A stretch of DNA of 64,000 bases from Kappaphycus alvarezii (GCA_002205965.3 NADL03000031.1:496001-560000), one strand, 5' to 3'; shown: positions 23,710-36,122, numbered from the stretch's first letter. The notes: generated from the letters alone by a model not told the origin. Program-made: numbers and translations.

Positions 23710-26700
23710 CTAGAAAACTGACGGGAGGCCGGCCAACAGGCACGCTGCGTTGGACATTACTGCTGCTGCGGCATGACGCTGTGATAAGATTTCTTTGACC
23801 TTTGCGTAGGTCTCCCTTGCCCTCGTAGCGACGTTGCGTGCGACGTCGGTTAGCAACGCGTGGGCGTCCGGGTGCCATCCCCCGAGGGTAGAGATAGGGA
23901 CGGGCACTAGCCTACTTCCGGCGGAAGACGCGATAAAGGACTCGTATCTTCTGTGTTTCGCCGTTCTTGCCGCGTTAAGCGAGGTGAGTGGGTTGAATGT
24001 CCTCACTCTCCTGTTCGAGGGCGCTAGGGGGTTGACGAAGGTGACATCGAAGAAGTCTGTTCTGCCGTTCGTCCCATTGCGCGATATCGGGTCTTGTGCG
24101 GTGGACCCCTTCTCGCGGCTCGATGACTGGATGTCGCGCGGCTTTCATGAGATCGCTTGCCAATAAACGAACCTGACAGTCGTGTCTTCGCGTCCTTTCG
24201 CCCCCGTGTAAGCAGTGCAACAGATGGTCGCCGAAACAGTCGAGAGTTTCGGGGCAGTTCCGCTTGGGGCATGGTGTTTCCGGAGGAAGAGCGGGACTTG
24301 GCAATAGTATTGGAACCATATTGAGAATTCTCTTGGTTCAATGCTAGTCTTAAGGCCCGGAGATGGGGTGCAGTACACCCAATCTTTCGCGCCGGGGAGC
24401 CCCATGGAGGCACGGAAGGCCTGCCGTCTATTGTCGCCCACATCGATCTCCTCTTGCACCCGCTCGTGGATGGCGTCCGATAGTGTCTTCTGTGATGGTG
24501 TTTTGTTTGAGCAGAGGGCACTAAAGGGGATAATCCTGGACTGGGAGCAAGAGAGGGACCAAATCTGGTGCGCCTCGACGATGTCTCGGTACGTTGAGAG
24601 ATCCGTAATTGCCGCTGGGAGGAGGGCTGCACACAGCCTGTTGGACGCTGCGCTGGAGGCGAGGAAGGCTGCAGCTGCAATTGACTTCGCCGAAGTGAGT
24701 CCAATTCCCAGTGATGGCTTCTTGGCGGTGATCGGTTTCATGGGCAACTGCAGTTCTCGAAATATGTCGGGGTCGAGGACGCCCCCAGCCAGTGTGCGCA
24801 CACAGTTCTCCATCATTGCATCGAATATTGCAGCGCCTTCCGCAGTGCAAGCTGGTGGCACCACCCGTAACAGGTATCCGAGCTTACAGACCCCGAAACA
24901 GTTGCGCAGGAGCTGGAACGCGATGCGTGTTCCCCAAGGCGATGATAGTGTCGAGGAACGGCTTCAGGGACTTCACATGGCCTGTGAAGTGCTGCTGGGT
25001 AAACCCGTTGGTGCCAACCGGAGCGTTCAGGACAACTGTGCCCTCGCTGTACTCCTGTGTGAGTTCTCTTGGATAGAGGCGTTGCACTGACTCCAGTGGT
25101 GGAGTTGGCCACCAGATTCTGCATTTCGGCACTGCTAGGTGCAGACCCCGAGCTGTGGCCTCTGGCGATGACAAGATGTCCAGTGCCTTGCGGAGGTGGT
25201 CGTGTTTTGCGATGATGTACCCATCATCATGGTACCAGAGTTGAAACAGCAGGTTGCCGAGTTGCTGCTCTTCGTCATCCCCTGATTTCAATAACCGTTG
25301 GATTTTGAGGATAACGGGGTGCAGCGCAAGATCGAAAAGGAGCCCACCGAGATTGTCCCCTTGTTGCGTTCCTTGCACGCTCCGGATTATGTGGCTGCCA
25401 AACCACAAGAAAGCGGGCTCATGTGCATAGCAGTATGCCACCCACGGGAACAGGTCGGGGAACTGGTGTTTGACTGCTGCCAGGAAAGCTGTCCGACTGC
25501 ACAAATTGAATGCATTTTTGAGGTCAACAGTCAGCAATGCGTATTCGGAGGTGTGCCCGAACTTCTGTACGACCCTTCGGACTCCATGGACGACGGTATC
25601 AGTGCCGGATCGGGTAGCAATGCCAACCTGCAGCGGTTGTAGGTATTTAGCTGCTCTCGCGGAGGCTCTTGTCATCAGGCAACTACCAGTCAATCTGCGC
25701 AGCGTTTCTCCTACGGCTATTGGCCTGGGTGTCAGGTCTTTCTTGGCCAAAGGGGTTAGGGGCGCTCCAGCTATCCAAGGTGCAAGAGCGGCTGGGGCCT
25801 TGCCGGCTGCTAGGGTGTTCACCATTTTAGACAAGGCTGCCAAAAATCCGGACGGGCCAGATGAAGACGGGGCTCGCAGAAGTTCGACGAGGTGGCAAGG
25901 TTTGAGACCAGAACCCCCCGCAGAGGAACCTGGTTTAAACCCACGAACAGCATCGAGCACCTCCTTCTCCGTGAAGTCGCGGAAGGGCGATATATTGTCT
26001 AGTGGGGTGTGGTGCGCTGCCTCGTCGTTGGGAGCTTGTTGCGGGTGCTTCGCGAGGAGTGCCTGGACGACCTCGGGGGTGGGTGGTAAGACGCCCAACG
26101 AGCCGAGCGCCTGTGCTGCCTTTCCGTATGCCCCCTCCTTGGCCAGTTTAGTAGCTCTGCTGATATTTACCCGTTGCTGGTCGGAGATAGCGGCGTAGCC
26201 GCAGCGCGTGGGGGAGACGTACTGACGGCCTGTTCCCACAAAGTCATGTATTGGCCGGAGGTCCATAGTTCTACCCGCTCTTTCATTGCTTCTGCGATCG
26301 ATTGCGGGCGGCGTTCGAGGAACAGGAGCGGGGAGGGACATGTCCGAAAACATCACTGCCGGAAACAGGAATACTTTGGCAAATGTCTGCACTCGCTGGG
26401 GTTGTCCAGATGTGCAGGCGGCAACTGCCTCCTCCATTGTCTTGGCATACAACTCGGCGAGTAGTCCCCGGAATTTTGTTGGGATATGTGCCATGACGGG
26501 AGTGTGCGTTGTGAATATGTCTTGGATAGGTGGCAGTGGCTGTATCTCCGGTGTCGATGGTTGAGCGTCTGCCTCTGGTGGCAATGGTTGAGCGACTACC
26601 GCGGGTGCTGGTGATGAAAGAGCCGCGGGGACAGGGGCCTTTGGTGGGGGAATACAAGGTGTGGTACACCCAGTATTTGCCGGTGGGGCTGGGTCGTCTG

Positions 26701-27168
26701 GGACGGGGACTGGGGAGGCTGTCGTCGGCGGTAATGGGCTGCGCAGTTGTGTCTTGTGTAGTGGTAGGTACCGCCTCGGCGCCGTATGGACTGTGCATCT
26801 TGGGCACTTTGAGTAGGAGAACTCGAAGAGGCCGTTTGCCGTCGGGCCGGAAACCTTAGAGCCTATGTACTGTTGTGACAACCACAGTACCAGTAGCCCA
26901 CCTGTGCGAGATAGCTCATCAACTTGCCGTGCTGATGCGCCTTTGGTTGTCCCATCTTGGACCCGACGCTGTGTGTAGTACGAAGGTGGGCCAGTAGACT
27001 GGCGACTGTTCGTATTCCCGGCCTCAGCGATGGGCACAGCGGGCAATACCCGGGCCTTGGTGGTAGCCTTGTCGAGTTGGTGCCTGACATCGGGCTTTCT
27101 GACAGCCATTTTCCGTCATCCCCTTCGATGGGCTTGTGTTCTAGGTGGCGCAAGTGCTCCATCTGCAT
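23710..27168 (-). mobile_element. Non-LTR retrotransposon with restriction-like endonuclease (R2-like layout)
   Basis: A single protein can be followed on the minus strand from about 27168 to a stop at 23710. Order: N-terminal zinc fingers, Pro-rich linker, reverse transcriptase, then a C-terminal restriction-like endonuclease. There is no LTR, integrase or apurinic endonuclease. This order is that of early-branching non-LTR retrotransposons (R2, CRE, NeSL and allies). I cannot name the clade. The 5' and 3' untranslated limits and a poly(A) tail are not visible, so only the coding part is marked. Confidence 0.85.
23710..27168 (-). pseudogene. Reverse transcriptase/endonuclease polyprotein (few frameshifts)
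   Basis: An N-terminal C2H2-like finger (CPLC ... HLRTTH) lies in a short frame at 27168-26863. The frame then changes to a 741-codon stretch (ATG at 27109, to 24884). Along that stretch are KCPRC near residue 100, a Pro-rich region at 110-200, and the reverse transcriptase: PIAVGETLRRLTGSCL near 462, LLTVDLKNAFNL near 526, SVQGTQQGDNLGGLLFDLAL, and the active site YHDDGYI near 624. After a frame change at about 24870 the thumb-like region continues to 24310. Another change leads to the endonuclease: a C/H cluster with GDHLLHC and RRHD, then RPDIA (24095) and DFFDVTFVNP (24030). A helical tail ends at 23710. Catalytic residues appear intact; about four frame changes interrupt it. Confidence 0.85.
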
Positions 27169-28630
27169 TGAAGATTACAGTATGTCCGAAAGTGGCCACG
27201 TGGAGGCTTAGTAACAAATTTCCGCCTCCCTGAGGTCTTAAACCAGTGCACCCTACTAAACGATTGGACTTATTACAGTGCTGTATGCCAAACCTCGGGA
27301 CTCCGATCCTGTACGCCGGTATGCACCTCAGACCTCCTTTTTCAACAGTGTAATTGTCACAAACCTGGGTTCCAGGTGGCCACGTGTGGTTGATCAAAAA
27401 TTGACCGTTTCAATATTCGAACTTGCCGGTGGAGTTCGGCTCTTGGGAAGTGAGGAGCGGCGGCGGGGGAGGAGAAGTGTTGGACGCCTACAGCGTAATC
27501 GCCTTGAGTAGCCAAAAAGAGGTGGAGATGCGAAAGCTGAAAGGTGAGGCGTTGGCGAAAAGCGGTGTTGAGCGTTGAGCCTGCACAAAATGAAAGAAAG
27601 GAACAAAATGAAGAGAAAGAGAAAAGCGGTGAAGAAGAACGTCGCCGCGAGACGTTAGGGTGGAGTGCGAGCGCCTGCAGCGCGCTGAATACGCACGGCT
27701 TTGTGCCGCACGCGGCAGTACCGGCCCGCACCACGAAGGGAGAGGTGATGGGTGAAGGGGAGGGGGAAGGTTTTTTTCGTCAAATTTTCATGATCCTTTT
27801 ATCCGATTACTTTTTCATGACATACGGTACTGTACTTGTTATGAATTGTCCTTACAGTCTCGGTACAGAAAGAATATACAATTAAATCAAGCTTTACAGA
27901 TTATTTACTATGCCAGCCAGGTGTTTCTGTCAGTATCTTTTTTGGAAAAAATTATAAAAATATGAACAGTCTTTCGGCCCGCCAGAAGGAGTCCACTTTA
28001 TTGTACCCGGCAGATAAAGTACCTGGCCACGTACAGCTGAGTAACCATTATTGTACTTGATTTTCATGGGAGCTTTTTTCATTTTCATGGAATAGAAACC
28101 ATTTTTTAAAAGCTTGGGGCGGTTCCCTTTAGTAGCATGCAATGAGAGTTAATAAGGGGCTATCTGCACTTTGTTCGACTGATCACTGCACGTGTAGTGT
28201 ATAGAGGTACAGCAGAAGGCCAAATTTTTGAATAATATGAACGTTCAGTTGTTTGGAACTTAGCCGTTCGGCTAATCAAGTTTGTAAACGGCATCGAAAG
28301 AACATTGAAACGAAAAAAATTTACAGAACAAGAACCACAGAAAATAAGATAAATTTGCAAATGCAGTGTTGGATGGAAAAAAATTAGTACTATGGTTCTG
28401 TTTTTTTTCCCCCTGGTTGGAGTACTCGTGTTGGTCTGGTTCGGCGGAAATGAATTGTTTTGCGCGAACCAATTAAGCCCTTTCCACAAAGCCTTCACAT
28501 TCCTGTAGATATCTCGGCAACCCGCACGCTAACCCCCCCGCTTGTCCTGCACACTCACTTCCAACGACGAATCATGACATCACACTCACTTCCAAAATGT
28601 CAACTCAAACATCCACAAGCTGCTTATAAC
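27169..28630. other. Spacer before the host gene island
   Basis: 27,420-27,780 is visibly GC-rich and could be a promoter or 5' leader region. After 27,780 the sequence is AT-rich. Open frames on both strands at 27,357-27,885 overlap each other and neither resembles a known protein. Confidence 0.4.
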
Positions 28631-30397
28631 ATGCCCAAGAGACAGCGAACTGCACCGGACCGACCCATCAAGCGAAAGAGGTTCAGGCAAGCTCCGAATC
28701 CTACCCACAACAAAACGGAACTTAACGACAACACGCACCCAAGTACCGTTAACGGCAAAAAACCCAAGCTGCGGACATTCAACAAGCCATGTCTTCTTTC
28801 CACAACTCTAACAATTCCACTTCTCCCTCCGTCGATGATCCAAGTCCTTACCTCTTCTCCCGCCTCGTTGACAACATCACCCAACATATTTTCATCCGTC
28901 GAAAACAGCGCCTTGAGGCCACCCTCAACAACCGCGTTTTCACTCACCTCAACACTCTGTCCACGCGAACAACTCACGTTCCAAGCTCCGCCCGTCCGCC
29001 GTCTCAATGAACCCTTCCCGCCCTACCTCCCACTCAAAATCACATCACAATCCCGCACCCCATTCAAACGCCCTCGCAGACCTCAACTACTATCTCGATG
29101 GGCCTCCACCACCGCCAAGCATTCCACTACCCGCCACTCTCCAACTACTTCCCCCTCATCCTCTCAAAACCCCTCCCACTCTCTAAACATTGCATCGTCC
29201 GATGCGTCTAACTGCAATGCTCATCCACATCCTCACTTCCCTCTTCACGCCCCGTTCTCGTTCGAAAGACGTCTCTGCCTGTCCCTTGCTTTCCTCAAAA
29301 AGTCGAGACAAGGATTGCCGCCCTTTCCGTCGGAAGCGTCCTCTTCCCGACTCGGACTCTTGCGATATCGAACCGCAAGACAGTCTCAAAACTCTTCCAC
29401 CGAACCTCGCATTTCTCCAGTCACTTCGAGCCCCTCTGGAGTGATAGAAGCACAAAATCTCGCTTCTCCAAACGCCCAAGGTCATCCTCCCTGTGGCACC
29501 GCCACCTCATCTTCGTTCTGATATCAAGCCCTCCGCCAAATGCACATCCACCCCAAGCAATCAGCTCTCTGTTCCTGCGAGGCTGTGGCGCCGGACCTTT
29601 GCGCACGACGCCACCATCGCGCTCTGTCGAACCAGAGCAAAGTCCTGAATCGTGTTACGGCGACGTGTTTGCGCGAGTAACGCCGCCGCCGCCGCCGGAG
29701 GGCAAGGAAACTCAACCAGATAGTGAGAAAAACGTTGCAGTTTTCCGAGAAGGAGTCGGACCATACTTGCACCTCTGCACGCATGCGGTACAGGCGGAAA
29801 GACTGGCAATCGAATAGCCCGCCAGACCTTACCCGATATCATCGACAACACGACCATGTCAAGTTTTTCGTCCGGTGATAATCGCTTGCAGCATCGGAAG
29901 TTCCGCAATCGATCAGTCAAATCGATCCCAACCATAACTTTCTAAACGCGGACTGCTCAGCAAAGGAAAAGGGATGTGCAGTTTCGCAAATCTCGCATCC
30001 ACGGTATGGGTCTTTTTGCAACGCGAAAACATTGAAGCCGGTGAGTTTGTTCTTGAGTATATCGGTGAAGTGGTTCGCGGCAGATTGCCGACCTAAGGGA
30101 GGAGAGGTACACCCGACGGGGAATGGGAGACTCTTATTTGTTTCGCTTAAACAATGATTTTGTTGTTGATGCGACGCACCGGGGTGGTATTGCCAGGTTC
30201 ATTAATCACTCTTGTGATCCAAACCTTGTCGCCAAGATTATTTCCGTCAGAGGCCAGAGTCGTATCGTTTTCTACAGTAAGAGGCCTATCAGGGTGATGA
30301 GGAACTGACCTACGACTACAAGTTCGATTACGAGGATGAGGACAAAAAGATCGATTGTCACTGCGGAGCCTCCACGTGCCGCAGGTTTTTGAATTAG
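28631..30397 (+). pseudogene. SET1/MLL-type histone H3 lysine-4 methyltransferase (frame broken)
   Basis: The conserved C-terminus is unmistakable. VQFRKSRIHGMGLFATR begins the SET domain at about 29975. [54 protein letters not shown] (cofactor-binding NHSC motif) and [19 protein letters not shown] follow, with the post-SET Cys cluster (CHCGASTC) before the stop at 30397. The order and spacing match Set1-type enzymes, which methylate H3K4 in COMPASS. Single bases are missing at about 30023, 30085 and 30300. Upstream, coding-like Ser/Pro-rich sequence changes frame several times from an ATG at 28631, which begins a basic nuclear-localisation-like run (KRQRTAPDRPIKRKR). Joining it to the SET domain is inference, and the true start may differ. 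Confidence 0.8.
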
Positions 30398-31044
30398 ACG
30401 TAAGCACTTAACTTGTTGTCGGGCTCATTCGTAACCCCTTGTTTAATCTGCATTAAAGCGTCACAAAGTATTATCTGCTTTTCGATTAACGTTTCGAAAC
30501 ATGGAGGTGATCGTCTCAGTTTTTCTGTGCCAGATCAACCGTGGGAGCGAGCAGAAATATGACGGGATGTGGTCTGTGGATTGTCCGTTTGATTGCAAAG
30601 ATGTCAGAAAACAGTTTGGGCCAGACCGCAGGCAGACTTGTGGTCAGCGGTTTTGTCTGTCACGCGGACCGTGTGCAGAACATTTTTGATGCGATCCACA
30701 AGTAGTAGATTTAAGTAGCTCATGGCTTTTGTAGTACCGCAAAATGAAGATGTGTTCTTATTTACGTTGCAAAGTGCCGCCGTGAATCAGTTGATCACGC
30801 GAACTCAGCCCTTTCATCTGTCGCAGTAATCCAACCCTCAATTTTCCCCCTACGAAAGTAGAACATTTTGACGAAGCTGACGTATATCACGCGCGTTGGT
30901 ATCTAGACCACATGAGCGTGAATTCGAACGATTCATGAAGACGACCCGTTGCGTTCGAGAGATATTGGGCTCAAAAAGTAGAAAAAGGCGGAGGTTCACA
31001 CCACAGAAGGAAATTTCCGGGCCGGATTTGGCACACGTCTGTTG
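30398..31044. other. Intergenic spacer
   Basis: A short open frame at 30501-30689 is Cys-containing but resembles nothing known and is probably 3' untranslated sequence. The promoter of the sulfotransferase should lie in the right half; no TATA box is obvious. Confidence 0.4.
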
Positions 31045-32401
31045 ATGGGATTCATTGGTATATTGGGAAGAAATGAACGTGCCAACGAGCGAAGGCGAAG
31101 ACAGAGATTTTCATGGTTCACACTTAGGCCGCAATTCACAGCGTTTACTTGATCGTAGTGCTGCTTTATCTTTACATCCTCGGGTCACATCTAACAAAAT
31201 GTCGGCGGGAGACGGATACCCCAGCATCGGAATACATATCTGAGCGGATCCCACGATATCGACGGACGGGTTTTGGAAAAGCGAATCTGCCTGATTCAGA
31301 TGTAGTTGAGAGAAATCAAAAGGTGCTTTGCAGATTTCGGGCAGATGCGCCGAAAACGATTGTCGTGCACATGCATATCCCGAAATCAGGGGGGACTGCA
31401 TTTGCTTTGGCGCTAAAGTCCGAGTGCCGCTGCAGGCAGATACCTCGTCCTCAGAAGGGATACTGCAAGGAGTGCCCACATGTGCTACCAGACCGTAATC
31501 GCCAAATCACAAAGCTCAACCAAAACCTTTGGACCCTTAGGAATGAGTCCTTCCATCCGCCTTACACAGAGAACTGCAAGACGTACAATGCTTCCTCGCG
31601 GTGGTTTGGTTTTCAAAAAAGAAATCGAACCTATACATTTTACTCTCAGAATCGGCTTACCTCTGGATGGCCATGTGGTGTGCATGTTGGATACGCTAGA
31701 TTGAGAATGTGTTGCCATCGATTGCAGCTCCCTGGCGTCAAACATGTGATGGTGACGTTGTTTCGGGAACCTTTGGCAAGGTTCGTATCGGAGTTTTATC
31801 AAGTTGCTTACAATCGGAGGGTTATCTCGTCATGGGACTGGTGCATGAGTCGAATACCTCCTCTTTCGATGACCGAGTTCTTCGGTATGCCTATTTCGTT
31901 TCCCTTCCAGAGCCGCATGACAAAGCTGTTGAGCGGGAGTCCGATCCAAACCGGGGCTGCAGGTGCGGACTGGACCAACTCGGAAATAAGGCGCACGGCA
32001 CTCGAACGAGCTCTGGGGGTGGTAGACAGCACTGAAGATTTCTTCTTCGGGCTTGCAGAAGAGCTGGAACTAACACTGGAGCTATTTCAATTTGCGTTTC
32101 GCCGGTCATTTAAGGCCCACCAAGCTGCCATTCACATCAGAACTCATCTCATGGGGGATGTGCAAAAGTTGAACTTGGGCTCCATGATTTGAACGGCCAG
32201 CCATTGACTCTGACGAGAGAGCAACAAAGATTGTTCAAAAGAAACAACTACGAGGATGAGCAAGTGTATCAACAGGCGTCCAGGGTATTCTATGAACGGA
32301 TAGAGGCAATGCGATCCCTCAAGATGCTTGGTTCGGACCTTGCCGTGGACAAAAAGTGTTCACAGCTACTGGAATCGGAGACGGGCGTCGGTTTGCTTTA
32401 G
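31045..32401 (+). pseudogene. Membrane-anchored carbohydrate sulfotransferase (frame broken twice)
   Basis: It should transfer sulfate from PAPS to a sugar polymer in the Golgi. From the ATG at 31045 a basic stretch (NERRRRQRF) precedes a hydrophobic segment (LIVVLLYLYILG) at about residues 35-47, a type II signal anchor. One base appears to be missing between them, at about 31149. The 5'-phosphosulfate loop is HIPKSGGT (31376-31397) and the 3'-phosphate segment is TLFREPLARFVSEFY (about 31755-31800). Cys-rich loops and an ALERALGVVDSTEDFF segment match heparan-sulfate 6-O-type family members. A second frame change at about 32170 precedes the C-terminal RNNYEDEQVYQQASRVFYERI, ending at 32401. 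In a red alga the likely acceptor is a sulfated galactan, which is inference. Confidence 0.75.
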
Positions 32402-32581
32402 CTAAAATGGATAAGAGGGCATGTGTTACATGATGAAGCTTCAATGGAAAGATTGTAATGCACGCAGCAGGTAAATGGCTTGATGTCCCGTTGCTTACGG
32501 ACTTGAACACACGTAGCATATCGCCCAAAGCGCTGTTGGCCTGCAAGCCCCTTCCGAACGCGCTGGATTTTCAAATTAGAC

Positions 32582-33740
32582 TCAGTGACCAGCGAGGACA
32601 CTTGATTTGCTCAAACAGAAATCTCTCCGTGCAAGAGCGAGCTTCATTGTGTTAGCAATACACCCCGCATGTCCGTGCCGCACCGGATTTTCGGGTACTG
32701 GCTCGGAGAGACACACTGGCTTCTCTCCATGAAATTCTGTGTACCACATCCCCTTCTGAATAAAGCGTGCCTTCTTCTTGTTTGCTCTGACAAAATTGTT
32801 GTGGACCACTACAAGATTCTGTTGACACATCCTATTCAACTCTACTCGCGACTTCTTAAAAAATCACTTTCCCATTGTAGGGCTCTGCACCAGACGGAAA
32901 TTTATCACTGGGCAAGACGCGAATGGTCGCTCCGTGACTTTCACAACGGAATGGGGCATGTGCGGACGGCTCTTCAATTTTTGTTGCCTCCAAACTGCTT
33001 ATCGGCAGAACACTTTGTTAACAACGTCTTGATCATGAGCAAAGATGAATGTTGGCAATGAGTTGATAAATAGCCTCATGCTTCTTTCCCCGGCCCTGAC
33101 AAAGTAAAATCCGGAATTCAGAGTGCGATACCCAACTTCCGGCTGAATGACACGTCCGAATCGTTGTAGCTGGGATCGATATCATTGCCTTTAAAAACAG
33201 GCAACCGCATCTTGACACCAAAAGATATCAGCATCCGACAAGATATCAAATCCGATTTAAGCGCTGCCTTGACAGCCTCCAACTTGCGCTTTGTAATACT
33301 ATTAAATGACCTCGAACCCGTCGGCTCAAAGTTGCCCGGCTTGACATCATCACCATCCTCCGACGAAAGCAAGACACTAGACAATCCCAACATACTCGCA
33401 AACTCGCAGTACGCGGTCGAGCGCATAGACGACAAGTCCTTGGACGCCAATATTCTTCAAATTGCAAGCAAAGTTGGCCAAATGCTCACGATACATCCAA
33501 TTGCTGAGAAACTGTCACCACAAGCGTCGAAGAGGCAGACGGCAGCGGAAGCTCGCTGGAATGGGATGGGCGACCCTGTCCCGCGACAAGACAGTGCAGA
33601 TAGCAGCAACAATGCCACGACGGAGGCGCGAGGACCAAGGAGAAGAGTGTGGTGACCGCCAAGGCACCTTGAAGGCTCTGCGTCTGCGCGGATACACGCG
33701 ATGGGTCATGGTGGATGGGGTGCGGGATGGGTACATGCGG
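32582..33740 (-). pseudogene. NDP-sugar transferase of the nucleotid_trans (PF03407) type, frame broken
   Basis: Minus-strand blocks in changing frames build one glycosyltransferase-like protein, 5' to 3': NWMYREHLANFACNLKNIG and VVYALDR (about 33500-33400); MLGLSSVLLSSEDGDDV, then ITKRKLEAVKAAL (about 33390-33250); the DxD metal/nucleotide motif in DILSDADIFWCQD (DAD at 33227-33235); LNSGFYFVRAGERSMRLF with AHDQDVVNKVF (about 33120-33010); LPSDKFPSGAEPYNG (about 32920); and VVHNNFVRANKKKARF (about 32800), to a stop at 32582. This succession fits PF03407 enzymes, Golgi type II proteins. A hydrophobic stretch upstream (LAVTTLFSLVLA, about 33650) may be the anchor. The start is not certain. It converges on the sulfotransferase, with about 180 bp between stops, and may act on the same wall polysaccharides, which is inference. 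Confidence 0.65.
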
Positions 33741-35014
33741 CGCGGTGGTTGACGTGCGGGTTGGAATCATTGTGGGATGTGAGTGACGTTGGGTTTCGCT
33801 ACAGGTCATTGGGAGAATGGATCTGAGGGGTGCAAATGGGGATGGTAACGGCGCGTGATTCAAAATGATGGTGTGGGCCGTGGCGGCACTTGTGGTGTTG
33901 AAATTTGTGGGCGGGATTGTGAGTTGGTTGGCCCGATTGTGGAGTGGTGAGGGAGTTTGAGGTCGCAAATGGAGCCCTTGGGGGTGAAATAAGGCGTTGC
34001 AAAGAGTGGGTGGCGGTTGACGAGGTTGTGGACATTCGCAATGAAACGAGTGAAGGTGGAGTGGAGACGGAGGTCTGGAATGCGGTTGGGACAAATTTGT
34101 CTCTCGCGTTGACCTTCCCTGCAACGCAGAGTGGATCGTTGCCAAAATCATTAATGAGAACTGGAGAGAGAGCTAGATTGCAACCATCAACAATGTTGGC
34201 TTGATTGCTTATTGCGGGGGTGTGTGTACTGTAACGCCAGTAGTGCCGAAGCAGATGCGGTAGCAAGGAAAGAGTTCAGATTTTGATAAAAAAAGAGGGT
34301 GACATGTGTCAGCATGGGACTGGCAGATGTCGGATGATATTTGGGTGTGAAAATTCTACAGTAGTTTGTCATCGGCAAGAGGCACAATTTGAAGGCCACT
34401 GTGCGGGGGGGACCTTGCGTCGTGGACGGAGCCCAAGGGCTGCGTTGCGTTGTAATCCACCTATTTTACCAAAAGTATGTAAGAATAATCCAACGAAATA
34501 TCATGCGATGCCTACAGTGCTCTAAATTTTCATGCTGTATGATACAGTGGTACTGTTCTATACTGTACTGTACGGTACAGTCACCGACTCGTCACTGTAG
34601 CCCTCCAAAAGGCTTTATCTCACGAGGAAAGCCGCCTGTGTGGCGAGGTAAACAAATCAGGAATGTCCGAGCTTCATCTCGTTTGATTGGGCGCCGGCTA
34701 AAGGCGGGTCGGCTCTTTCGAAGCACTTGCAGTATTCAACGGTGCAGTCTGGGACGGCAAAGGGTTTCATCGTTTCAACCAGACGACTGCCGTCATACCC
34801 CTACAAGATATTAACCCCTAAGAAAAGCCTGTCTGCAATGAACCATTCATGTGAGGTGATGCGTTGACCACAGTGGTGTTGCCGTTCTACTGCAGAATGG
34901 GATTTGCTGATACTGAAACTCACGTGCGCTTGTTTATATTACCAGAGTTTGGATAACACGACTGATATTCTGGCGTCAAATCAGCAGTGTTCGACAATTG
35001 CAGGTTTGACTGTG
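33741..35014. other. Intergenic region with TACAGT-type palindromes
   Basis: Long overlapping open frames on the minus strand (33,799-34,266) are His/Pro/Ser-rich and unlike known proteins; they may be 5' leader or N-terminal sequence of the NDP-sugar transferase. A dense run of TACTGTACTGTAC palindromes lies at 34543-34583. Confidence 0.35.
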
Positions 35015-35017
35015 TAG

Positions 35018-35310
35018 CGAGAGCGATGGTACGCCAAGTGGTTTGACGAGGTTTACGCGAGTGAAGAGGATGGCCGCGTGTTTCGGGTGGAATGCGGGAC
35101 TGTCACTCATGTGACGTGGCGGGGATGCCCAGCAAACAGCAATCTTGTCGAGGAGGTTGGACGGGATCTTGGGGCGGATTGCAGAGAGATCCAAGACTGC
35201 AAGCCATGTAGACCGCTGTGTATCAAGCTATCCACGTTTAAGCGGGAAGACGGGACGTTTGCATTGTACAACACCATACTGTCCAGTAAAGTACTGTACA
35301 GTATGCAGTA
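35018..35310 (+). CDS. Unrecognised protein fragment
   Basis: A frame opening after a stop at 35015 reads RERWYAKWFDEVYASEEDGR, then VECGTVTHVTWRGCPANSN, then CREIQDCKPCRPLCIKL, and ends at 35308-35310. Regular codon-like composition and the Cys pattern (C-x5-C-x2-C-x3-C near the end) suggest real coding, perhaps one exon of a longer gene with a lost base at the stop upstream. No ATG precedes it. I do not recognise the family. The TACAGTAC palindromes from 35291 probably mark the end of coding. Confidence 0.3.
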
Positions 35311-36122
35311 GTGCAGTACAGTACAGAACTGGTGAATCTGGTCGGCTTCCAGGGCAAGTGTCCCGCCCACAAGTTGTGGAGGTGCAGAAAAATACAGTAT
35401 GGTGGCTGCCAATGGAACCTTTTTATTCACTTGCTTGTGTACGGTAGTACAGTAAATGATCGCGGAGGGTACAATACGTATGATACTGTGGTTGTGCAGT
35501 GCCCATGTTTGGGGGAATATTCGAACTTTTGAGAATATCGACGGAATCTGAGTTGACAAAATTAAACGACAAAGTTCCGGTCCTATCCAGGGTCGCCCGA
35601 AGGACCAAATACAAAAAATTTGGGAATGGACGTCACAACTGTACAGTACAGCACAGTACAGTACTGTACCGTACAAACCCGGGCGATTGCGGTCCCCTGT
35701 GATTGGTGTGTCAAATGTGCCTTTGTCAACTCGACGACATAAATGCGAAGCAACGATCACCTTTTCTACATATTTCAAAATAAAATGATACTTTTTCTCC
35801 TGTAAATTTAATTAAAATTTAATTTCCAAAGTTAAATTGACATGCCGGTGACTTTACTCGACCCCCTTCCTCCCCTCAACACCCTTACCCCACCCCGTGA
35901 TGACGTTGACATTTGATCAAGAGCAATCACACCCCCCCGCTACTCCCATACGCTATATTTCGATTCATCACAGGCAAGCGTTTGTTCAAGCCACTCGCTT
36001 CTTCTATTCACCCATTTTTTCGTCTGCAAGCTCCACCCACACTTCTCTCCCCGCTCCGATATAGCCGTCATCCCTCCCCTCCTTCACCATAACCCTTCTC
36101 ACCCAACCCATCCACCTTCACA
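35311..36122. other. Spacer and 5' region of the phospholipase D gene
   Basis: It holds two clusters of GTACTGTACAGTAC-type palindromes (35291-35330, 35638-35675), then AT-rich sequence at 35,780-35,850 and a C/T-rich tract (35,870-36,110) leading to the ATG at 36123. The pyrimidine-rich leader is the likely core promoter/5' UTR. Confidence 0.4.

Noticed and set aside
28460-29521. 353-codon single open frame taken as one protein
   Set aside because: Ser/Pro/Thr-rich in all three frames because of C-rich composition. Better protein-like readings alternate among frames, consistent with a broken SET1 N-terminus.
33486-34151. 220-codon minus-strand open frame upstream of the NDP-sugar transferase
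   Set aside because: It is His/Pro/Ser-rich without family resemblance and overlaps other long frames. Only its final part may contribute to the transferase N-terminus.
35107-35778. 223-codon minus-strand open frame
   Set aside because: Its sequence follows the TACAGTAC palindromes and the antisense of the more protein-like plus-strand fragment.
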